Shown in pieces: positions 46,234 through 59,231 of a DNA stretch of 64,000 nt (positions within the stretch are counted from its first letter, which is position 1; every line of letters starts with the position of its first letter). The DNA lies in contig CM049312.1 in the NCBI GenBank assembly GCA_026874595.1, positions 55,805,429 to 55,869,428 on the forward strand, given 5' to 3'. The stretch comes from Sipunculus nudus. Taxonomy: Eukaryota > Annelida > Sipuncula > Golfingiida > Sipunculidae. The translations under genes and the position numbers were made by a program. Below the pieces are notes generated by a model. That model had not been told where the DNA came from. It worked only from the letters and a program-made list of their open reading frames with translations, and did no database searches.

Positions 46234-48723
46234 AGTCATAAGTCATCTGAGCTATAGTCATGGTCCTTTGTCCATCGGCTGTCTGTCTCAGTCTGTCAGT
46301 TCAACCGTCCATCCGTTAAACTGGCTCGTTTTGAAACTGTTTGACCTACGAATCTAAAATTTGGCATACCTTTAGATGTCCCCAAAATCTCCTACCATAC
46401 CGAAATTGGGTCAATCGGACTTCGTTCCTTCAAAATATTAAGGAAAAACCTCCTTTTTCCATTAAAAGCCCATTGTTACACTTCAAGACTGCCTAATGTC
46501 AAAACCACTGATCTGATATTAATCATTTTTAATATAATAATTTCTCTATATATTTCCTATGTACATACATTTTTTTTAAATTCCTGAAGTTATTGGCCCG
46601 AACATAATGCACTTTGTAAATATTCAGAAAATATATTTACTCCTGTAACTTGAGAACTGCTGAAGCTAGAGACTTTTTTTTAGGTATGTAACTATATTTC
46701 ATAAAGATTCAATTGTATACCCAAAATTAGATCTGAATTTTTTAAATTTATAAGTTATTAGCATAAATATGAAATCATTACCTTAAATTTTGCACAGATT
46801 TGACCATGGCACATTATTTTTTCCTGTAACTGCTGTGGATTCAATTTTCACAGCATGTTTCATTAGTATTTCATCTGTTAACATCTGAAATTTGAAACCA
46901 GTTTATCAAAAACTGTAGAAGTTTTCAAGCACCATGTAAAGTATTGTTTGGATCAAGCTAGTGTTATGCAGTTTGATAGAGCTCAGCTCCCCAGCTTCCT
47001 TGGCCAGCTCTCAGCTCCCAAAATTTGGCATACAGTTAGATGTCCACCAAATCCCCTACCATACCAAAAGTTTGGTCATTAGGTCTTTATTCTTTTGAGA
47101 TATTAAGAAAAAACATCAATTTTCCATTAAAAACCCATTGTTACACTTCAAGACCATCTAATATAAAAACCGCTGAACTCACTTTGACTATATATAATAT
47201 TATATACATTTTCTACTACACACTCTCTATGTACATGGCTATAAACTATGTCAATATTGCTTAACTGTTTTAAGTTATGGGTCCAAATATATTGCACTTT
47301 GTAAAATATCAAGAAATATATTTACTCCCTTAACGTGAGAATTGCTGAAGGTACAGATTATTTGCTAGGGATATAACATTGTTTAATCAAGATTCAGTTG
47401 TATACCCAAAATTAGTTCTGAATTTTTCAAAATTTATACATTATTATCATAAATATAAAATCAGTACCTTAAATTATGCCCAACTTTGTCTATGGCACGT
47501 CCTGTTAGCACTGTTGATTTAATTTTCATATCTTGCATGGATTAGGATTTTAGCATCTAAATTCAGAAATTTGAAAGGAATTGATCAAAAACGAACTTTT
47601 ATTCAAGTTTGTATGAGACCATATCACACCTCGGCTGTACTGAAGCCCCTCTATATGTCCTCACATTGACCTTTAGGCCAATTATGCATGCTTGAAGCAA
47701 GGCAATCTGCAGCAAGCCAGCTCTTGGGTGGCTTCAGCTGGATCTATCTGTCCAACCCCCTCATAGTATTTGTTTTGGCCAAAAACATAACAATAAAAAT
47801 CGTTTTAAAAAAAATTATTGGTTTATGATAAGAACCTCAAGAAAAATAAATGGAAAAGGAATTTTATAGTTAAAGAGTAACAGGGGAAATAACCTTGCAA
47901 TTACTGATCATTTATGGATCTTCCATGGAAGGCCGAAAATGTATTTAAAATGACACCATGCAGTCACCATGGGGTATTTTTCATTTCAAAAATAAAAATG
48001 AAATATAAATAATTCAATGAAATTGTTATTTACTATTAGGGATTATATGAAGCAAGTTAATGCTAGACCAGGATGCAGTTGATTATATTAAATTAATCTA
48101 AATTTCCATGTTGTTCCAGGTGTTTAATTTGTTGTTATTTATTACAAAATTAAAAAAATAAATATGTCAAAAGTTTAAATTTTTACTCACACAAATCCTC
48201 ATTAAAGTTGTTAATATGTTTGACTTATGACATTTGGACTCATGGTTGTATCAGCTGTTACATGATATTGGCTAAATAATCAAAATTTATATTACTGATT
48301 CCTCTATTTCAGTTAATAAAATTAAACATTCCCAACTCCAGTTTGCTCCTGGTATGATATATTGGGTGTTTTGATCCTTGGATTAATTTTAACACATGTA
48401 TTAGTTTTATAGCTGAGAATACTTTTCTTTTTTTCTGATACAATTTAAAAAGATAAAAATATTCAAAAATTTCCTGTCAGTGCTGTGGATTTAATTTTCA
48501 CAGCATGTACACATAAGCATTTCATCTGTTCAAATCTGAAATTTGAAACCAATTGATCAAAAACTGTAGATTTCATTCAAGTTTTCAAGCACCATGTATT
48601 GATTGTTTACATCAAGTCAGTGTAAATGCAGTGTGGTAGGCTGTTTCATAACACCTTCACTTCTGACCTACTACCTCTGTGAGTGTTTGGGTCAGGCTGG
48701 GTCAGGCAGTAATTACCAGAGAG

Positions 48724-48765
<42 letters not shown>

Positions 48766-48770
48766 AGTCT

Positions 48771-48807
<37 letters not shown>

Positions 48808-50222
48808 AGACAGTCTAGCTCTCTTTCTCCTGCTTTATCTCTTTCTCTCTCTTTCTTTCTCTCTTTCTTTCTCTCTTTCTTTCTCTCTCTCCCTAATTGC
48901 TTCCGTCCTCCCTCCATCCCATTCTGTTGAAAGGTACGATAAACTAAATACATTAGCTATAAATGTTGATGCAGTTCAGAAATATGAATCAACTGAAATA
49001 TTCACAATCACATATGTTATATTGTAAATGTATAGTAACATTTGTAAACCTGGAAAAAAATGATGTAATAAAAAAAGGGAATTAATGAAAATATTGTTAA
49101 TTTTTTCCAGGCTCAGTAGGATGGGAAAAAATGATTTGCTTTGTTTCTCCATCTTTCTGCCTGTTTTAAATATTTAATGATCATGAATAACTTTTTTCTT
49201 ATAAGCACCGTTGAATTAAGTTTCATACCCTGTATGTATGTGCAAGGGTGTTGTAACTCTCACTATCCCCTTCTTCACCCCACTGAGTCCTTGCTCCTTG
49301 GCACTGTGAACAGTAGTTCTATTGCTAGAGCATTAAATTTAATAATTTAAGAAAGACAGAGAGACAGAGGCGTTGTAACTCCAATCATAACCCCCCCCCC
49401 CCCCCCATCAATTCATTCCACCTGTGGAGTGGGGACGTAATTGCAAATGTATACATATCATAAAATTGAAAAAAAGGTTTACTAAATAAATTGGATCTCA
49501 TTAGACAAATGTGTAAACTGTTAAACCATCAACAGTTTATCAGAAAGGTAACCAATGGAAACGCATGCTCAGATCTCAAAATATTATTTGCAACAATATC
49601 TTTAATCATATCAACCAACCATGGCCAAGATTACCTCTTCCTCTCAAACTTTATCTACATTTCATAATATTTTAGATTTTAACCTTCCAGGTGTTTATGT
49701 ACTGTTGACTATTTGTCCATAGGTACCTTATGTACATACCAGATATTATGTCAATATTGTGTAATATGTAGACGTGGTGGGCAACAAAATAATGTACCTG
49801 GTCAAGACTGAAGAGATATCATGTCATACAGTCACAAATTCATAAATCCCCTCATAACCTTATATCTTTCAAATTGAAATCTTGCAGACTTCCATGCACT
49901 ATAGATTCTTCAACAAATAGCCTTATCATCATTATACCACTGCTAAGTATACTGTCATTGCATTCATATTTGCTCAGATAAATTGCTTTTTTCAACCCCT
50001 TCCAAATAAATAAAAAATAAACTGCTATATTTTACTCCATATAAATCCATCAGTCAGGTTATTTAATATATCATTTACTCATACATTACGTTATATTCCT
50101 TTGTAATAGCCCAACATGTCCATGCTATTCATAAGCTTTATCAACTCAGTATAGTATCACAATGGTGATACATTTATAGTCCAATCATGATCAGCTGAGC
50201 GCCGTGACCCATGGGTCCCTTG
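46234..50222 (+). mobile_element. Family A (pearl/HINE-like) element, copy 3, about 4 kb
   Basis: The left end is clipped: only the second hairpin arm remains (CATAAGTCATCTGAGCTATAG). The right end is complete (GATCAGCTGAGCGCCGTGAC, then CATGGGTCCCTTG). The internal unit of about 665 bp is repeated from 46373 and 47036, with a third partial copy at 48480-48620. The last 530 bp (49700-50222) match 8190-8706 closely. A long CT tract (48724-48898) and a 16-C run (49391-49406) lie inside. Confidence 0.85.
48724..48898. repeat. Long (CT)n/(CTTT)n tract
   Basis: Two CT runs separated by GACAGTCTAG, followed by TTTC-type repeats. Predicted proteins across it are artefacts of the repeat. Confidence 0.97.
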
Positions 50223-51314
50223 TTTTTAAATGTTCACGTGTGACTTCAGATTTTAAATGTTGTGGTAGTTTGTTCCATAATCTAGGCCCTGAAAAACTAA
50301 AAGCTCATTCCACAGCCAAAGTGGAATGGTACTGCCAGTTGGTGCAGATCAATTGACCTGAGAGACCTTGTGGGTTTATAGGAAATGATATTCTCACCTA
50401 TGTATCAAGGGGCCTCATAATGTATACATTTGAATACCATCACCAGTAAAACCTTACGGGTACTTTATGTTCTGTAGAAACATAAAAAAGATCACTAACT
50501 CTGACCATCAAACTTACCTGAATAATGATTGGAATGAGGTTTTAATACACTTGATGAAAGCACTATTTGGCAAAGACTCCAAATCATTTCCTCATGCAGT
50601 TTATGCAGATCACATGCAGAAACCTGTTTACTGAACACTGTGTGGAGAATTTTGATCCTGTGATCATTGTCATATGACAGAAACATGCTATGAAAAGAAT
50701 TGGTGATATCTATAGTGCTTGTAAGACTTGATTATAATAAAATGGGATAGCACTTGTATAACAAAGTATACTTGCACTATGTGAAATAGGTATTTGCTTA
50801 CACCGAAATAAACTTAGATGGGAACGCCAGCAGTCTTGGAAAATTTGTCAGTTGATGAGTACATCAGGTATTTATGATTTACCAAAAGATGCTGAGAAAT
50901 TGTTATTTTTTTCATGAAGTTTGGTTAAAGGGATATGAAGTTTTCTTATTTGTTCCTGACATTTTTCAGTAATACAATACAGGATACCATCTGAATAATA
51001 TAATATATTTGCAGAGTTGTTCACATGTGAAGAAGTGAATATATTTGCTTGCCCCACCAGAGATTTTGAAGAAAGGGCCATATGGCTTTGAAGATTCACA
51101 AGTTCAGTAGTGTAGGGTAGCATATGAAGCATTTAAAATTAGCCTTAGAACTGCAATTATATCTTATGGGTTGTTATTTCTGCAGGACTACCCTGTCATA
51201 ACTGAGCATTTAAGGTCCATTATAAGTAAACAGTTCCAGAAATTGTTTCAAAGCAGGTTTTGTGTTCAAACAATGATCAAGGGTATTCTTTTAAACTGCT
51301 GAAAGCATATTGCA
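50223..51314 (+). other. Right part of the split repeat, then unassigned
   Basis: 50223-50330 probably continues 45960-46233. The rest up to 51314 shows no gene; a minus frame at 50872-51132 lacks resemblance to any family. Confidence 0.35.
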
Positions 51315-51318
51315 TATT

Positions 51319-51535
51319 AAATGAGGTCAGAGGTCACCACACTTTAGAGGCACTTTGGTGACTTACCAAAAATCCTATGGATTTTCATGAAACTCATTAT
51401 ACATATTTACTGAAAGAGTTTCTCACCTGAATTACCTTTTCATCCAAATTCATGCATATCTAATGAGGTCAGAGGTAACCAGATACACAATGGGCGTATT
51501 ATACACGTTTGCAGTGCTCTTGTTTTACATTTACC
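51319..51535 (+). repeat. Family E repeat, copy 1
   Basis: Nearly identical to 58258-58470 (GAGGTCAGAGGTCACCACAC, then GGTGACTTACCAAAAATCCT, then CTCACCTGAATTACCTT). The two lie in the same direction about 6.9 kb apart and bracket the nested family C/A region. Confidence 0.85.
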
Positions 51536-51794
51536 ACCTTGGAGCCTTCTGTGAGCTGTAAAATTTGACATGGCACACTACAGAGTGAGGTCTACAGTGT
51601 TCCTTAACTGTTGAATTATCTAAGATCCATTTTGATCAAATTTTTTATATTTATAAAAAGAAAATTTACTACTTAAGTCATAATCGAATTGAGAATTGAA
51701 TTGAAGGTTTAAGTATCGATAAGCAAGTTGATTCTCACTATTCACAGGCCTAAAATGTTGGTTCTCAGTGTAGCAGTATTTATTGTATCGCCAG

Positions 51795-52285
51795 ACTAAG
51801 GCCGAAATTGTGCATGTACATTGATCTTGGATACCTCCATCTTGTATTCAGGACTGGCGGTGCCATCTGCAATCATTTGCCGTGGCGTCCATCTGTACAT
51901 GTGCCTTGGGTGAAAATTGCTTTTATGTCCGGATTGGTCCAAGGTATTGGTCTTGAATTTGACATGTTCATCCATTTTGGAAATTTTTATCGTAAACCAG
52001 ACTGGTGGCGCCACCTACCTTCCCATTTTTGTAGAATAAATTAATTCCCTTTTCTGAGGAGTGATTTGCACTTTTGGCCTGAAATTGTGCCTATCCATAG
52101 ATCTTGAACTGCTTACTCTGTTACTCAAGACAGTTGGCACCATCTGCAATTGTTTTGCCATAGCGTCCATCTGTATATATTTGTTTTAGATGAAAATTGT
52201 GTTGGTCTCCATTTTGGCATGTACATCCATCTTGGAGAGTTTTCTTGTCAACCAGACAGGTGGCCCCACCTACCTAACCATTTTT
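51795..52285 (+). repeat. Family C, copy 2, left part
   Basis: Homologous to 4040-4330. Two units are bounded by GGTGGCGCCACCTACC and GGTGGCCCCACCTACC. It stops at CCATTTTT, where the 5.4-kb family A element begins, and resumes at 57703. Confidence 0.8.
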
Positions 52286-52374
52286 AGCTAAGCTGACTGT
52301 AAGTCATCTGAGCTTTAGCAATCACTCTTTGTCCGTTGTCTGTCCGGCCGTCTGGTCGTCCTGTCGTCTGTCCG

Positions 52375-54380
52375 TTAACAGGGCACAAATCGTAACTGCT
52401 GGACCTGGAATCTTGTAACTTGACATTCTCAGAGGTCCATGAAAAATCTCCTTGTAAACCAGAAATTAGGTCTCTGTTACCCATATCCTTCGAGCTATGG
52501 GGCCCCAAAGTACCCCCCAGAATAGTCAAAAATTTCATACAAAAACTTCAAAATCTCATTAACTACATAACTGATGGTCATGATTTTTGGCATACATATT
52601 CATCATGAGATGTTCCATCAGTTCCTGTAGACTGGTTCCCCCACCTGTATTTTTCGTTTTTTTACGAATTTTTTTCTCTATTTTTGAGACCTTTAAAAAT
52701 GTAAACATCTGTTAACAGGGCACAAATGGTAAAGACTAAACCTAGAATCTTCATTCCTGACACACTGAGAGGCCCATGAAAAGTCTCCAGGGAAACCACA
52801 AATTAGGTCTCTGTTACCCATATCCTTTGAGCCATAGGGCCCCAAATTACCCTCCAGAATAGTCAAAAATTTCATACAAAAACTTAAATATCTCATTTAC
52901 TACATCACTGACGGTCATGATTTTTTGGCATACTTATTAATCATGAGATGTTTCATAAGTTTCTGCAGACTGGTGGCGCCATCTGTATTTTTCGATTTTT
53001 TACGAATTGTTTTCTGTATTTTTGAGACCTTTAAAAATGTGAACATCTGTTAACAGGGCACAAATCGTAAAGACTAGACCTAGAATCATCATTCTTGACA
53101 CAGTGAGAGACCTATGAAAAGTCTCCATGGAAAGATGAAATAAGGTCTCTGTTACCCATATCCTTTAAGCTGTGGGGGTCTTAATAACCCCCCAGAATAA
53201 TGGAAAGTTTGATAAAAAAAACTGCAACATCTCTATGTACAACACTGATGGTCATGATTTTTGGCATACATATTGATCAAGAGGTGTTCCATCAGTTCCT
53301 GCATACTGGTGGCGCCTCCTGTATTTTTTCAAATTTTTACAATTTCTTAGCTCAGCTGACTGTAAGTCATCTCACCTTTGGCAATCACTCTTTGTCCGTC
53401 GTCCGTTGGACCGTCCGGTCGTCTGTCCTTAAACAGGGCACAAAACGTAACTGCTGGACCTGGAATCATCTTACTTTACATCCTGAGAGTTCCATGAAAA
53501 ATCTCCTTGGACACCTGGAATTCAGTCTCTGTTACCCATATTCTTCGAGCTATGGGGCTCCAAAGTAACCCCCAGAAAATTGAAAATTTGATACAAAAGC
53601 TCAAGTATCTGAACAACTAATGCATTGATCACCATGATTCTTTGCATAGATATTGATCATGGAGTGTTGCATCAATTTCTGCAGGTATGGGCGCCACCTG
53701 AATTTTTTAAAATGTTTTTACGATTTTTTTACTCTATTTTTGAGACCTTAAAAGATCTGGTCAGCTGTTAACAGGGCACAAATCGTAATGACTGGACCTA
53801 AAATCTTCTATCTTGACATGTTGGGAGGCCCATGAAAAGTCTCCTTGGAAACCTGGAATTAGGTCTCTGTTACCCAGATTCTTCAATCTATGGGGCTCTG
53901 AAGTACCCCCCAGATTAATGGAAATTTGATACAAAAACTCAAATATCGGAACAACTAATGCATTGATCACCATGATTCTTTGCATGGATATTGATTATGG
54001 AGTGTTTCACAAATTCTGCAGACTGGTGGCGCCACCTGTATTTTTTATTTTTTGCCATTTTTTTCTCTGTTAATGATACCTTAAAAGATGTGGTCAACTG
54101 ATAACAGGGCACAAATCTTAACAACTGGACCTAGAATCTTCTATCTTATCATGCAGGGAGGCCCATGAAAAGTCTCCTTTGAATTCTAAAATTAGGTCTC
54201 TGGTACCCAAAACCTCAGAGCTATGAGGTATCCCCCAAAATAATGTAAAATTTGATACAAAAGCTCAAGTATCTCAACAACTAATACATTGGTCATCATG
54301 ATTCTTTGCATGGATATTTGTCATGGAATGTTTCATCAGTTTCTGCAGACTGGTGGTGCTACCTGTTTTTTTTTATAATT
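52375..54380 (+). repeat. About 337-bp core tandem array of family A copy 4
   Basis: The landmark TTAACAGGGCACAAA recurs at 52375, 52712, 53050, 53429, 53768 and 54101, that is every 333-339 bp except for one 379-bp step where the second hairpin start is inserted. Each unit ends near CTGGTGGCGCC followed by poly-T. Units share CCTAGAATCTTC, AAGTCTCC and GAAATTAGGTC-type phrases with the 156-bp array at 29.5-31 kb, so the two arrays have a common origin. Confidence 0.9.
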
Positions 54381-54383
54381 TTT

Positions 54384-57009
54384 AGCTCAGCTGACTATAA
54401 GTCATCTGAGCTATAGTCCTGGTCCATTGTCCATCGTCCGTCCGTCTGTCCGTCCGTCCGTCCGTCCGTAGATGTGGCACGTTTTGAAACCGTAAGACCT
54501 AGGAATCCAAAATTCGGCATAATGTTAGATGTCCCCAATATCTCCTACCAAGCCGAAAACTGGGTCTTTTCGACTTCGTTCCTTTGAGAAATTAAGGAAA
54601 AACCTCAATTTTTAATTAAAAACCTATTTCCACACTTCAGGACTGCCTAATATCAAAACCACTCATCTGTTTTTTCCTCATATTTACCATAAATATTCCT
54701 CTATATAGTTCCTATGTACATTCAAGAAATTATGTCTGTATTATATAATTTAAAAAAGTTATGGACCCAAACATAATGCATTTTGTAAAAAATCAGGAAA
54801 GATATTTGATCACTTAACACAAAACATGTTAAAGCTATGGACCTTTTTTCCAGTAATATAACTTTAATTAATCAAAATTAAATTGTATACCCAAAATTAG
54901 ATGAAAATCTTTTAAATTTTTTAAAATATTAATAAAAATAAAAAATTGGTACCTTAAATTTTGCCCATCTTTGACCATGGCACGTTTTTTTCCTGTGAGT
55001 ACTGTGGATTTAATTTTCACAGCATGTTTTTGTTACCTTTTCAACTGTTAACACCAAAAATTTGAAACCAGTTGATCAAAAACTGTAGATTTTATTCAAG
55101 TTTTCAAGCACCATGTAACATATTGTTTATATCAAGCTAGTGTTATGCAGTTTGCAAGAGCTCAGCTCCCCAGCTTCAGCTCTTAGTTCCTTAAATTGGG
55201 CATACAGCTAGATGTCTCCAAAATCCCCTACCATGCCAAGAATTTGGTCACTAGGACTTAATACCTTCAAGATATTAATGAAAAACTTCATTTTTCCATT
55301 AAAAACCCATTGTTACACTTCAAGACTGCCTAATATCAAAACCACTGATCTGACTTTAATCATAAATAATATACATATTTTTCATTCTCTATGCACATGC
55401 CAGAATGATGTCAGTATTGCGTAATTGTTTTAAGTTATGGGCCCAAACATAATGCACTTTGTAAAAAATCAAGAAATATATTTACTCCCTTAACAAGGGG
55501 ATTGCTGAAGCTAGAGATTTTTTGTCAGGGATGTGACATTATTTAATCAAGATTCAACTGAATACCCAAAATTAGTTATGAATTTTTCAAATTTTATAAG
55601 TTATTAGTATAAATGTAAAATTAATAACTTAAATTTTGCCCAACTTTGACCATGGCACGTTTGTTTCCTGTGAGCACTGTTGATATAATTTTCATATCAT
55701 GCACGCATAAGGATTTCAGCTTTTAAGTTTAGAAAGCTGAAAGAAATTGGCCAAAAATTGTAGCTTTTATAAATGTTTTTATGAGACCCTGTCAGACTTT
55801 GGCTCTCTCCAGCCCCTCTTGAGTCACCTGTATGTTGACCTTGTTGAACTTTCAGCAAATTATGCATGCTTGAGGTGAGGCATACAGGGGAATCCAGGCA
55901 GCTTATGGCCAGCCACAGTTGATCCAGGTGTCCAATCCAACTCATCTAGTAGTTTTAACCAACTACATAACAATAAACAATAAATTAATAAATTTTTATT
56001 GGTTTTTAATAAAAAATTAAAGAAAAATAGAAAAGGAATTTGTTAGTTTATAATAACAGGAAATTAACTTGCAGTTACTGATGATATAAGAATCTTGTAT
56101 CGATGGATAGAATGTCACGTATTCCAAATAACACCATGCAGTCACCTACGGTATTTTTCAGTTCAATTTTAATGATAAAGAAGTAAATCATATCATTCAT
56201 TACTAATCATTAGGGATCATATGATGGAAATTAATGATAGACAAAGATGCAGTTGATAATATTGATCTAGATTCCTACTGTGTCTAGTGTGTACATTGAT
56301 GTGAAATGAGTCCAAAATGAATTTATTACAGTTATTTTTTAATATAAATAAAAGCCATAAAACCAGGTACTTATGATCATTATTTAAATGTGTGAATTTT
56401 GTATATTCTGGATTCTCAACATCATTGTTTGGTGAAAACTGAATAAATACCAGTCATGGTGCGAATACTTTGTAATTGTATTTAAATACGAATATGATTA
56501 TGTACTCCATTATAAAATTTCTTGCATAAAGATTGGGAATTCAGGTAAAAATGAAAGTATATGAATACCAGTGCAAATACTTTCAAAATGTATTCATGAA
56601 TGCATTCATGAATATATTCTTTAATATTATTTTAATAATCATTTCAGTTATATTTCATTTTAAAAAATCATATGATTCTCTTATTATTTAAAAAATAATA
56701 ATTGTTGGGACAAAATTTGTAATTTTTTTTAATTAATAGTCAAACCCTTATATTATATATTCTGCTTATAAGTTATATGGCCAAGTCAAAATCTGTGTGA
56801 CAATAGCACTCCATTTGTTAATAAAATAAATGAAATCAATCCTCTTCCCTGTCTCCAAAGGTACTATCAAAATCATACATAAGCTAAACAACAACAACTC
56901 ATAATACAGCTTATATTTATTACCACACAAAACCAGCATGTGCCTCATTTCTAAATAATATTTTTTTATCATATATAACAGCTGAGCGTCGTGACCCATA
57001 GGTCCCTTG
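54384..57009 (+). mobile_element. Family A (pearl/HINE-like) element, copy 5, nested
   Basis: Starts AGCTCAGCTGACTATAAG, has a (GTCC)n run at 54440-54470, two internal units (from about 54525 and 55208), and ends GTGACCCATAGGTCCCTTG. It splits a core unit of copy 4 at its poly-T, between TAATTTTT and TTTTTCTCTG. Internally it matches copies 1-3 rather than its host element, so two subfamilies are present. Confidence 0.85.
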
Positions 57010-57702
57010 TTTTTCTCTGTTTTTGAGACCTTTAAAGATGTGGTCCTTCTTTAACAATGCACAAATCATAACCATTGGTTCTAGATTCTTCTTACTTGAC
57101 ATCCAAGGAGGTCAATGAAAAGTCTTCTTGGAAATGTGAAATTAGGTCTCTGTTACCCATATTTTCCAAGCTATGGGGCTTATAAGTACCCTTCAGAATA
57201 ATTGAAAATTTGATACCAAAGCAGGGCACAAATCATAACCATTGGACCTAGAATCCTTTATTTTGACAACCAGGGAGGTCCATGAAAAAGTCTTCTTGGA
57301 AACCTGAAATTAGGTCTCTGTTACCCATATTCTCCAAGCTATGGGGCTTATAAGCACTCCCAGAATAATTGAGAATTTGATACCAAAGCAGGACACAAAT
57401 CATAACCATTTGACTTTAATCTTCATACTTGACATCCTGAGAGTTCCTCAAAAGTTCTCCTTAGAAACTTGAATTGAAGTCACTGTGACCTATATTATCT
57501 GAGTTACAGGCCATGTTTGAGTACCCTAGAAATAATGCAAAATACACAAAAATTGTCAGATTCCTCAGGAGCAGCTGGATGGATTGTCATCAAATTTGAT
57601 GTGCTTATGGGTGTTGATGAACTTTAGCTAATATGCATGAACTATGATGCCACCTACATTATCTTAATTTGTTGCTGAGGGTCATGACCCATGGGTCACT
57701 TG

Positions 57703-57770
57703 TTATAGTATAAATTCATCCCCCTTTCTCTTTATTGGCCCCAATATTTGGTGAAAAAATATTGTTTCTC
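57703..57770 (+). repeat. Family C, copy 2, right remnant
   Basis: TTATAGTATAAATTCAT followed by CCCCTTTCTC and TTGGCCCCAA lines up with 4321-4380 of copy 1. This identifies the far side of the split family C copy. Confidence 0.65.
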
Positions 57771-58257
57771 AAGTTGATAGATGGAAGATCGAGACAATAG
57801 TCGCTTGCAAAATGTCTGTATATGCTGCTGAAGATGAGGGGACTATTCTTAAAGGGGGGGGGGGGATTAATTGTCTGGCGATACTATGGCTCCTGCGGTG
57901 CCAAGAAATATCTAGTTCAGTTCTGTGGTTATGCAGTATCTGATCTTTTTATACTAGTATGCGCTTCATATGATGGGAGAATTATCGTATACCCAGCGTC
58001 TGTCCGTTAACTTTCAATGTCACCATGAAAACTTACTTTGGGGCTTTGGTGGATCTATAACTCACCATAACTACTTTCCAAAAGATTATCTCATCTTAGT
58101 CGATTATGGGTGACATCCTCGCATGTAACTTGTCACCATAGGCTACTTTGTGGTGTTGCCGTGTTTAATTATGAAGAATATGAAGGATTTTGATAAAACT
58201 TATCAGTCAATAAAATATCTCGCCTAAGTTCTATTTTCAGCAAAATCCATGTATACT
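57771..58257. other. No gene seen
   Basis: Contains a 12-G run at 57854-57865 and no supported frame. Confidence 0.4.
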
Positions 58258-58470
58258 TAATCAGGTCAGAGGTCACCACACTTTGGAGGCACCTTGGTGA
58301 CTTACCAAAAATCCTATGGGTCTTCATAAAACTCATTATACATATTTACCAATAGCGTTTCTCACCTGAATTACCTTCTCATCGAAATTCCTGCATATTT
58401 AATGCAGTCAAAGGTCACCAGATACACCATGGGCGTAATGTGCATGTTTGTGGTGCTCTTATTTTATGAT
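58258..58470 (+). repeat. Family E repeat, copy 2
   Basis: See 51319-51535; about 90% identical by eye. Confidence 0.85.
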
Positions 58471-58499
58471 ATATGGTAATAGAATCAACTGTAATAAAT

Positions 58500-59231
58500 G
58501 CATATTATTTTTCAGGTGTTGTGCAAAAATGACACTATGCTTACATCATCGGGAAACCAACTGTAATACCCATAGACCAGGAGGGAGATGCACTCATACC
58601 CAGAGCAAAACATATTGATATGATCAACAAAATCTACAGCTGATTCAACATGAAAGTGAAGTGATGCTGCATTTTATTAGGATTTATACTTTGATTACAG
58701 CATTAGGCTTCCAGGCTGCAAGATGCTGGTTTGATCCCCACCAACACCTCAAAGACTTAATGGAGAAATCTTATTAGAATCTCAGAGGTTCCTGTGTTAC
58801 TTATCACAGTCTACCTGATCCAGAGCTTATGAAAAACTTAAAAAGGAGGGCTCAATAAATTATACATAATACATATCATATTATTACCATTGTCCTGATT
58901 CAACAGACAGTGTGATCAACAGACGGTGGACTTAACCTACTAGAAATGGTATGATGTGTTGTGATTTTCCAGAGGAAAAAATTGAGATCTGTATCAAACA
59001 TTCCATGCTGTCATCATGTTAAGTGAGAGTGGACATTGAAATTTGTTAAGTGTTATTTAGGACTAAACATTTAAAGTTTGGATTATTGAAGAGTAAGATA
59101 TATGTGTCTAGAGCAAAAACTGAAAATTTATATTATTTCAGATGAAGAAACTTCCCTCTTAACATGTATATGAACTTCTAAACAGTCAGATGTTTTAAAA
59201 ATAGTTTATTCATATTTAATTTTCCAATACA
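58500..59231 (+). other. Presumed 5' region of the SUR-like gene
   Basis: A polypyrimidine-CAG at about 59130-59142 (TTATATTATTTCAG) could be a splice acceptor of a 5' UTR exon leading into the coding exon. Another acceptor-like CAG ends near 58516. GGTTTGATCCCCACC at 58728 resembles a tRNA B box, possibly a SINE trace. None of these is firm. Confidence 0.3.

Larger units (their letters stand above)
52286..57702 (+). mobile_element. Family A (pearl/HINE-like) element, copy 4, outer, 5.4 kb
   Basis: Starts AGCTAAGCTGACTGTAAG with the paired TCATCTGAGCT and ends ACCCATGGGTCACTTG. Sits in the T run of family C: five T on the left, two on the right, against five in the empty copy at 4318. The core is a tandem array of units of about 337 bp. 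A second start-like hairpin lies at 53349, and another full element is nested at 54384. After the nest, units of about 170 bp continue at 57049, 57221 and 57389. Confidence 0.85.

Noticed and set aside
48679-48953. Long frames of alternating Ser-Leu or Arg-Glu/Lys on both strands
   Set aside because: Translation of a CT microsatellite.
58690-58745. tRNA B-box-like GGTTTGATCCCCACC
   Set aside because: No matching A box or acceptor stem; too weak for a tRNA or SINE call.
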